Below, piece after piece: positions 57,519-64,000 of a stretch of 64,000 nucleotides of DNA. Position 1 is the first letter of the stretch, and each line of letters starts with the position of its first letter. This stretch comes from Crossaster papposus (Eukaryota > Echinodermata > Asteroidea > Velatida > Solasteridae). The stretch covers positions 186,001 to 250,000 of the forward strand of contig JBAIAA010000241.1 of the NCBI GenBank assembly GCA_037893245.1. Reading direction: 5' to 3'. The notes beneath the pieces were generated by a model. That model was not told where the DNA came from. It ran no database searches and saw only the letters and a list, made by a program, of their open reading frames with translations. Both the position numbers and the translations under genes were made by a program.

Positions 57519-58072
57519 GTATGGTACCGAATGTATACAGCAGTACAGGGGATGTCGGTCCATCTAGTTGCCCAGCTTCTGGCAGTGTCGGCTATCAAGG
57601 AACATCATCAGGTGGTTCTGTTAGTACACAAGAAGCCTCAACTCAGCAGATGGAATGGGATTCAGACTTTGAACCAGAGTTTGTCATGGACGAAGCAATA
57701 CAAGAACAAGTGTTGACAAGGGAAACAAAACAGTTAACAGCAAAGTCTACTGCAAAAGCTGCTCTGCAGTCTTATCAGTCCCAAGCTGTTTCGATACATG
57801 GTGATGGGAATCGTTCAACTTTAAATATCCCTACAAGTAAGGTCGGTGTAGGGTCAGAAGTCTTTAATAATCTGACACAGTCGGTGACAGTGCAATTTGA
57901 CAAAGGTTTGGATTCTAAAAACATTGTTATAGTATCATCACCAACGCAGTCGAATGGAAACCAAACAAGCACTGCACAGACATCAACAAAAACAACAGAT
58001 AAACCAGTGGCCACAGACGTCGACCCTTTTGACTTTGACAAATTTCTTGAGGAACTGGATCTTGAGGAATGA
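57519..58072 (+). CDS. Terminal exon of an unrecognised S/T/Q-rich acidic protein
   Basis: Acceptor TTAATTCTCCTCAG at 57518; entry needs one base from the previous exon. 183 residues follow to TGA at 58070-58072. The first 40 residues are S/G-rich. WDSDFEPEFVMDEAIQEQVL lies near 45, a Q/T/K region follows, and then SEVFNNLTQSVTVQFDKGLD near 110-140. The end is DPFDFDKFLEELDLEE, an acidic stretch with F and L spaced as in transactivation domains. No known family recognised. Exon phase equals that of 47481, so it could in principle follow 45724 as an alternative 3' end, but 12 kb and many repeats intervene. Confidence 0.55.
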
Positions 58073-58129
58073 GCAGTCGAGTCCATACAGTTCAGTGCAA
58101 GTAAAGGTTGAAACATTATGGGAATGAAC

Positions 58130-58345
58130 AATTTTGTGTAAAGAATTACTTCCTATTTATATTTCCTTTACCCGTTTTGCACGCACAATGGTGTGAAAAT
58201 ATGTTTCTCACTAGTGTCAAATGGTGTGAAAACCGGTTTCCTATTTGTGTGAAAAGGTGTGGAAATGGCAATCCACTTTGGTGTAAAGTTTTGAAATCGG
58301 TTTAGCACTCGTGTGAAAAATGTGTTAAAAAGTGTCAAACTGTTT
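58130..58345. repeat. GTGTGAAAA iteron cluster
   Basis: Seven or more degenerate units of GGTGTGAAAATxxGTTTC; 3' flank of the preceding exon. No poly(A) signal is clear before it. Confidence 0.55.
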
Positions 58346-59265
58346 CTAACTCGTGAAAAAAGGGGTGGGGTGGGTGGGGGTTGGTAGCATGTATTTTAAC
58401 ATTGGGTGCGAAATACGGTACCCTCTGGAGACACGAACACAATGTGTACAATGGAGACAAAACGTCTCCGGAATGTAAATTTCTATAGATGAATAGGTCT
58501 CCACGGGAAATTTCACGAATTAGATTTTTGGATTTTACTTAAATTACTCAAAAAACTAGGATTAGGATGTGGGTTGGGGTAAGTGTTTGGGTTAGGTATA
58601 TTGGGTCGAAATTTCAACTCAGGAAAAGAATTATGGTTAAAATGGGAGCATTTTGAAAAACGTGCTCGACTTATTAACCATGTTGTACACGAGAACAAAG
58701 CCATCATGTCGCCACAGTGATACAAAAATGCGAATTGGTGTTTCCCAATTAGTGAATTTTTTTTCGCAATTTGTGAAATGAAGCTTTATTCCCTGGGAAG
58801 GGAAAAAGGGAAAAAATAATTGTCCATTATAATGATAAAGGACACAATTACCGATGCGCAATGTCTTATTACGGCGAAAAATTACACGTGTTCTGTCTGA
58901 CCGGATACAAGAGTTTACTGAGACAACGTTGCCTACGTGTACATACAGGCTTTCGTGCGACACTTAAAGAAATTAGCTTTTGGGTCATTCCGTGTAAAAT
59001 CACCAAATGTTTTATGGATGAACGGACTCTCGGTAAACATTTTATACCCCTTAACATGTTTTTTATATTATATCAACAATAGGGACAGATCATATTTTTT
59101 ACTTTCTAACTCATGTCACGGATGTATATTGTATTAGTGCTGCAGATAGGTGAAAGTATCGTGGGTTTGGTGAAACAAGCATGAAATTTTGCATGCAGGT
59201 AGACTAAACCCTTGTGATCATTTTTAGATGTAGGGCCATCTCAGATTCGACCTGTGACAAAACCG
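58346..59265. other. Spacer without recognised gene
   Basis: ORFs at 58861-59137 and 58637-58963 overlap on both strands and show no domain. Confidence 0.45.
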
Positions 59266-59269
59266 GCGG

Positions 59270-59540
59270 CCATTTTGAAAAACATAAAAATCCACATATC
59301 TGGCCCCAAGTAAGTTAAAATGACAAAAAAGGTGTCCTTTTCACATAATATTTGCATGACTAATCCAATGGAATGCATATTGAACCATTTTGGGATTCCC
59401 AGGGTACCCAAATCCAAGATGGCTGCCATCCGCCATTTTGAAAAACATAAAAATCCATATATCTGGCCCCAAATAAGTTAAAATGACAAATAAGGTGTCC
59501 ATTTCACATAACATTTGCATGACTAATCCAATGGAATGGC
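59270..59540. repeat. ~161-bp tandem repeat abutting the nuclease-like gene copy
   Basis: CATTTTGAAAAACATAAAAATCC begins at 59272 and again at 59433, each followed by ATCTGGCCCCAA and ending GACTAATCCAATGGAATG. The second unit is cut exactly where homology to the gene copy starts. Confidence 0.8.
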
Positions 59541-60616
59541 TCACTCAGAGCACTGTCCACCGCACTGACAAAGAGCTGTACACCGAAGAGCTGCCTTCTG
59601 GCATTTGCAGCATCCTCTGCAGCCGGTCTTGCAGCCACATCACAAGAGTTCCCTGCAAACGTCTGATGCTTCTGGTAGGTTCGTCCAGGTTATACTCCAT
59701 CCACTATCAGGTTTCTTGTTCCAGCCCCATTCACTTCGTGACGGAAACCGTGGAGCAGGGGTCATCATTTGGGCCCAACAGTGACCAGCCTGGTAGGCAG
59801 CTCTCTTCGTGTGTTGGATGAGTGCAGCCTGTGTAGGAGGCAGACCATCAATAGCTCTGCCTTTCTTGCTGAACAGCTGTTTCCTCGCCTGATTCACACC
59901 CTCCTCTGTGCTGGTTCGATCGTATAGCAGCACCACGAATCGCTCCAGGGGTTTCATCCACTCGTCAATGGCACATGGGTCTGGCATGGCACCCAAGGCA
60001 GAGAATGCGGGTGTGACGTCTCCATAGGTGGTCCAGGTGCCCCATGCAGTCTTCTTGCCCCTGCCGTCAAAACAGGACACTGTGTCACAACCTGTGAAGG
60101 CGTGGAACATCGGCAAGGCCACACATCGGTCAGGACCAAGAACTTTGGCGATCTCATAAGCAGCGATGAACCTGAAGCTCTTCCCAACTCCAAATGCAAT
60201 CCACAGTTCAGAGATGTTGAGGCGATTGGCTGATGCTATGGCCAGGACTACCACGTCTGTATCAACTGTGCGTATTGATACTTTGCTGTATCCCTGTTGT
60301 ACGGCTTCCTGTAGGTGCAGGAAGATACGCGTGTCAGCCTCCTCATGTGTGCATGGCGCTAAAGATACCATCCAGCGACGAAGACCGGCGGGGTTCTCCG
60401 TCAGGCCCACAGCCCCACCGTCTCCCTTTACAGAAGCATTGTTCTGCTCATGGGCCTGGTCAATAGCAACAGCAGAGAATGCACGTCTGGACTTCTTGAC
60501 AACAAAGTTCCCCTTCATAAACTCAGCATGGACATCAGGATTGAGCTCTTTCAGTGACACCATGTCTCGTAGGTGGATCGACACCCATCTCGAGTAGTGT
60601 GTATGGTCGAGGGCGA
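59541..60616 (-). pseudogene. Inferred FEN1/XPG-like nuclease family, copy A (C-terminal catalytic half)
   Basis: ORF 60584-59640 (314 aa); homology to copy B starts at 60616. Residues 1-72 match copy B, then the sequence jumps into CTHEEADTRIFLH (80-90), TVDTDVVVLA (107-115) and FTGCDTVSCFDGRGKKTAW (163-181). In FEN1/XPG nucleases an acidic E-x-E/D helix, a D-x-D strand end and G-x-D-Y before a G-x-G-x-K helix-turn-helix hold the catalytic metals. The order and spacing here are the same, so I infer that fold. After the ORF stop, one TGA, the frame continues as a Cys-rich tail (CGCKTGCRGCCKCQKAAL, RCTALCQCGGQC) similar to CXC DNA-binding motifs. The middle of the protein, including the N-terminal nuclease half, is deleted. 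The family is recognised as a repeated metazoan gene; the nuclease assignment is inference. Confidence 0.7.
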
Positions 60617-62268
60617 AGGTGGCCTACACATCGAGATGGCGTCCCTCAAGGTCCTGGGAGATCTTCTGGATGGCAGCGGCTGGACAGGAGCACTTGTTCA
60701 GGCCGGGGTTGCTACCAGTGGAACAGCAGATTCGTTTCTAAAAGCATCCCACGTGACACGCACAAGACGGGCTCACCAAGTAACAGCCAGTAGTCTGCAT
60801 CTACTTCAGCAGAATGCCTACAGAGAGTACATCCAGACCTTGGAAGATGCAAGTGAAGTTGTGCCATTTGAAGACTGGTGTGATGCAAGGTCCAAGGCAT
60901 GTCCACAATTCCAATTCTGGTACCTCATCCTGCAGCTAGAGCTGGCTGTGATGGTCTTTGTGAGAGCGATACGTGAGGCCGACTTTCTGCTATACACAGA
61001 CGCCCTGTCCAAGATCGTTCCTTGGTTCTTCGCCCTCGACCATACACACTACTCGAGATGGGTGTCGATCCACTTACGAGACATGGTGTCACTGAAAGAG
61101 CTCAATCCTGATGTCCATGCTGAGTTTATGAAGGGGAACTTTGTTGTCAAGAAGTCCAGACGTGCATTCTCTGCTGTTGCTATTGACCAGGCCCATGAGC
61201 AGAACAATGCTTCTGTAAAGGGAGACGGTGGGGCTGTGGGCCCGCCGCTCTTCGTCGCTGGATGGTATCTGGTCCCGAGATGGCTCGTTTAATTCAGGAA
61301 TTCGAGGGATCAACAGAGAAGAGACAATACACAGATGTACGTCACCACGAACAGAAGAGACATGCACAAATGGCATTTGCACAAGATGTGCGATCACGGA
61401 GTCGAGTAATGGGGAACCCGTTCACTGAAAGCAGCAGTGATCTCCTTGTCCTGAACAGCAGAGATGTTATGGACACAGCAGTTGCAGACACGGTACGGCA
61501 GATGGAGAAACTTGGGCTCGAGAAGTATGAGACATATGTTGAAGAGAGGCTTGTGAACCAGACAGTGCCTATCACAGATCCCATCAAGCGGAACAACCTC
61601 CATCTATTCAGCCGCCCACCAGTCAGAGAGAAGTCAAGGAAACAGCTACATATGTCGTCCCTGAAGAACGACTGTTCGCTCTTCTCCAGGCTGTACGTTG
61701 CCTCCCAGATACGCCATGGTGATTTGGACGAGTTCTTCCAGCACGAAAACCAGGCATGTCCACCATCTCTGTCTCAGATGGGTGGCCTGAAAACTGGAAC
61801 CAAGTCTGACTTGATGCCCTGCCTGGAAAACCTTGTTCCGGTGAAAGATGATCTCTCCACCCCCAGAGTAGAAGTCAGCATCTTGGATGGTGCTGCCATC
61901 ATCAACATGCTGCGACCAGGGACTGCAAAGACATTCCAAGGTTATGCCACTGATGTCTTCGTGCCGTATGTCACATCCCAGCTGCAGCATGTCGACAGAC
62001 TAGACATTGTGTGGGATCTGTACATGGCAGACAGCTTGAAGGCGGACACTCGCAGCAAGAGAGGAAAGGGAGTTAGGAGACGAGTCGAACCAACAAGTGC
62101 AGTTCCTGGAAATTGGCAAGAGTTTCTCAGCTGTTCAGCAAGAAAGGCAGAGCTATTGATGGTCTGCCTCCTACACAGGCTGCACTCATCCAACACACGA
62201 AGAGAGCTGCCTACCAGGCTGGTCACTGTTGGGCCCAAATGATGACCCCTGGGGCTGGAACAAGAAAC
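60617..62268 (+). pseudogene. Inferred FEN1/XPG-like nuclease family, copy B (N-terminal half)
   Basis: Starts at GGLHIEMASLKVLGD and runs in two frames (60573-61292 and 61262-62242), joined by an ~18-bp loss near 61240 that shifts frame. It includes ASHVTRTRRAHQVTA, FEDWCDARSKACPQFQFW and the LRDMVSLKELNPDV and AIDQAHEQNN segments shared with copy A. The second frame (326 aa) continues with SLKNDCSLFSRLYVASQ, HENQACPPSLSQ, VSILDGAAIINML (Asp199) and LDIVWDLYMADSLK...RSKRGKGVRRR (Asp242 plus a basic stretch). The last two resemble the first two metal-binding Asp sites and the arch region of FEN1. Near 62140 it jumps to the far C-terminal segment, deleting the HEEAD, DTD and GCD motifs that copy A keeps. 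A LINE begins at 62262-62268. The normal N-terminus before GGLHIEM is absent. Confidence 0.7.
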
Positions 62269-64000
62269 CTAGATAGATAGATAGATAGATAGATAAACTT
62301 TATTAAATCCAAAACTGGAAATTACATGTTGTCGTCTCTCATTAAAAATATAAAAAATTCAAAATACGCTACAATATTCAGGAAATAAATACACAATCAC
62401 ATCAAAACATTACAATTGCACACAGTATAAGGCACTAAAAAAAAGTTAAAAAGCACATGTGAAATTAATGCCAAACCCATTCCCAAAGTAGAACCAGAAT
62501 AAAGGACTAAGTATAGAAATTATGTCAAAAACTGTGGAAACCCGTTGCTTCTCAGATACTAGAATAAATTAATCCTTTTGATAAAAAATCATCTTGTAAA
62601 ATCATCATTATGACACTTGATGGCCCTGCCTGTGAAAAATAAAGAATATCGGTTTGTGTGTGCAACCACTGGTCTCAGTCTTCCGCTGCGTTGAATGAGG
62701 TTATACTTAAATCGGTTGTGGAGCGGATGTCCAGCATCTCCCCACACCAGTTTTAGTTTGTCACGCAGCCGTTGGTTGTAGACCGTGTCCACTGACGGCA
62801 AACACTCACCGAGTATCCTACTAGCTCGTTTGATGGTATCGTCAATTAATTTGTTCACTTTCTTATCGGTATTTCCAGCCCAACATAACAAACAATAAGT
62901 CCATACACTACAAATAACCGAGTTATAGAATATTGTCTTGATTTCCTTCCTGACATCAAATGAGTTCAGCTTCCTCAAACAGTACATTCTTGAGTTCAGT
63001 CTTTTACCTACATGACTCACATATGGTTGCTCCAGTCTAACCTATCATCAAAAACAACTCCAAGATATTTATACTCGGCAACACGTTCTATTTCATGTCC
63101 ATCAATTATAACTGGATCCGGCACCAGCTTATAAGCTTTGCGGAAGTCAACTAACATTTCTTTCGTCTTTATGAGATTCAGTACAAGGAAGTTACGTTTA
63201 CAGTATTCGACAAACCGACTTATTTGCTCCATGTAAATGGACTCTTTGTTCTTTTGAATCAGACCAATAAGGGCAGTGTCATCGGCATATTTTACCAGTG
63301 GACAACTCATATCAGTAGAGCGGATATCGGCTGTGTACACAGTAAACAGAAACGGTGCTAAAACAGTGCCTTGCGGAGCTCCAGTACTAGAAACTATAAC
63401 ATCAGAATGGGTGGAATTATTAAGACGCACAAATTGTGAACGGCAGGTCAGATAATTTAAAATGAATCTCACAACTGTATGGGACACAGCTGACATGTCA
63501 AGTAGTTTCTGTGCAAGAATGTGGGGCTGCATGGTATTGAAAGCCGAAGAAAAATCGAAAAACATAATACGAGCAGAGTTTCCAAACCTAGTGCGTTCTA
63601 AATGAGAATAAAGTTTATCTAAACAAAACAAAATTGAATCCTCAGTACAACGCCCCTTGGTATAAGCAAATTGCAATGGGTCGACAGAATCAGCAATCAA
63701 TGGTTTCAAATAATTCAAAACAAAACGCTCACATACCTTCATTGCCACAGAGGTTAACGCAATTGGTCTAGGATCATTATTGCACGTGACCACTGACTTT
63801 TTAGGAACTGGAATAATACATTACCGTTTCCAAATGTTCGGAATTGATTGGGTGGTGAAACAAAGGTTAAAAATGAAAGTAAAAATATATGACAATTGAT
63901 CAGCACACTTTTTGAGGAGGCGAGGAGAAAGTCTGTCTGGACCAGCAGACTTAGACTGTTTTAACCCTAGAAATTGCCGATGTACCTTATCCTCAGTAAC
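62262..64000 (-). pseudogene. CR1/Rex1-like LINE, RT and 3' tail, runs off right edge
   Basis: Minus-strand RT from 64000: SAGPDRLSPRLLKKCADQ, then a break near 63825, PVPKKS, and NNDPRPIALTSVAMKVCERF (63793 frame). DFSSAFNTMQPHIL, GAPQGTVLAPFLF and the catalytic VKYADDTALIG follow, then LNLIKTKEMLVDFR and YLGVVFDD. A frameshift near 63018 leads into the thumb/C-terminal domain (63020-62589), ending at CHNDDFTR. The 3' untranslated part reaches AATAAAGTTTATCTATC with a short (TATC)n tail (62268-62295), the type of microsatellite end used by CR1-clade LINEs. Endonuclease and ORF1 would lie beyond 64000. Confidence 0.88.

Overview
The window is metazoan nuclear DNA, most likely from a marine invertebrate. 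The exact group is not decidable by eye; an echinoderm, hemichordate, cephalochordate or lophotrochozoan would all fit. The grounds are spliced exons with GT-AG borders, frequent ACATGTAC words, AT-rich spacer, BEL/Pao, Ty3/Gypsy, DIRS-like, Penelope-like and CR1/Rex1-like retroelements, PIF/Harbinger elements and many MITEs. There is no operon, rRNA, CRISPR array or complete tRNA gene. Nearly all recognisable sequence is mobile DNA, mostly broken, nested or internally deleted, with a few small host-like exons between.

Layout. 1-2282: BEL/Pao gag-pol (minus), running off the left edge. 3261-7680: a composite repeat holding a 3.9-kb TTAA-flanked element with two 12-bp arrays and a self-nested TTAA MITE. 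8396-8936: a possible exon and a tRNA-derived SINE head. 9600-15072: a Gypsy element (9955-15067) with 151-bp LTRs identical by eye and a primer site complementary to its own LTR, inserted in a 14-bp minisatellite. 17026-17755: inverted relatives of that minisatellite. 17983-22996: a long-TIR fold-back element with nested inverted repeats, then a mariner-like deletion derivative. 23500-25445: a three-exon minus-strand C2H2 zinc-finger gene fragment with a transposon placed exactly at a splice donor. 26764-31076: MITEs and a 1.3-kb 18-bp minisatellite.

31188-45388 is one nest. A 1.06-kb TIR element was split by a 13.1-kb Harbinger-type element (31678-44821) carrying a broken transposase and, convergently, a SANT/Myb-like gene. 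That element in turn contains a fold-back element, a Penelope-like relic, a MITE of its own family and a second Harbinger family MITE. 45648-47772: three small exons forming the 3' end of an unrecognised gene. 48190-58072: DIRS and LINE fragments, TIR elements with readable target duplications, and an acidic terminal exon at 57519-58072. 59541-62268: two head-to-head copies of a multi-copy metazoan gene family. I infer that it encodes a FEN1/XPG-like nuclease with a cysteine-rich tail. Each copy has lost the part of the active site the other keeps. 62262-64000: a CR1/Rex1-like LINE joined to one of these copies.

The best leads are the inferred nuclease family at 59541-62268, the self-primed Gypsy element, the in-window empty/filled TTAA sites, the splice-donor insertion near 25266, and the recurring design of non-autonomous elements filled with short private iterons.
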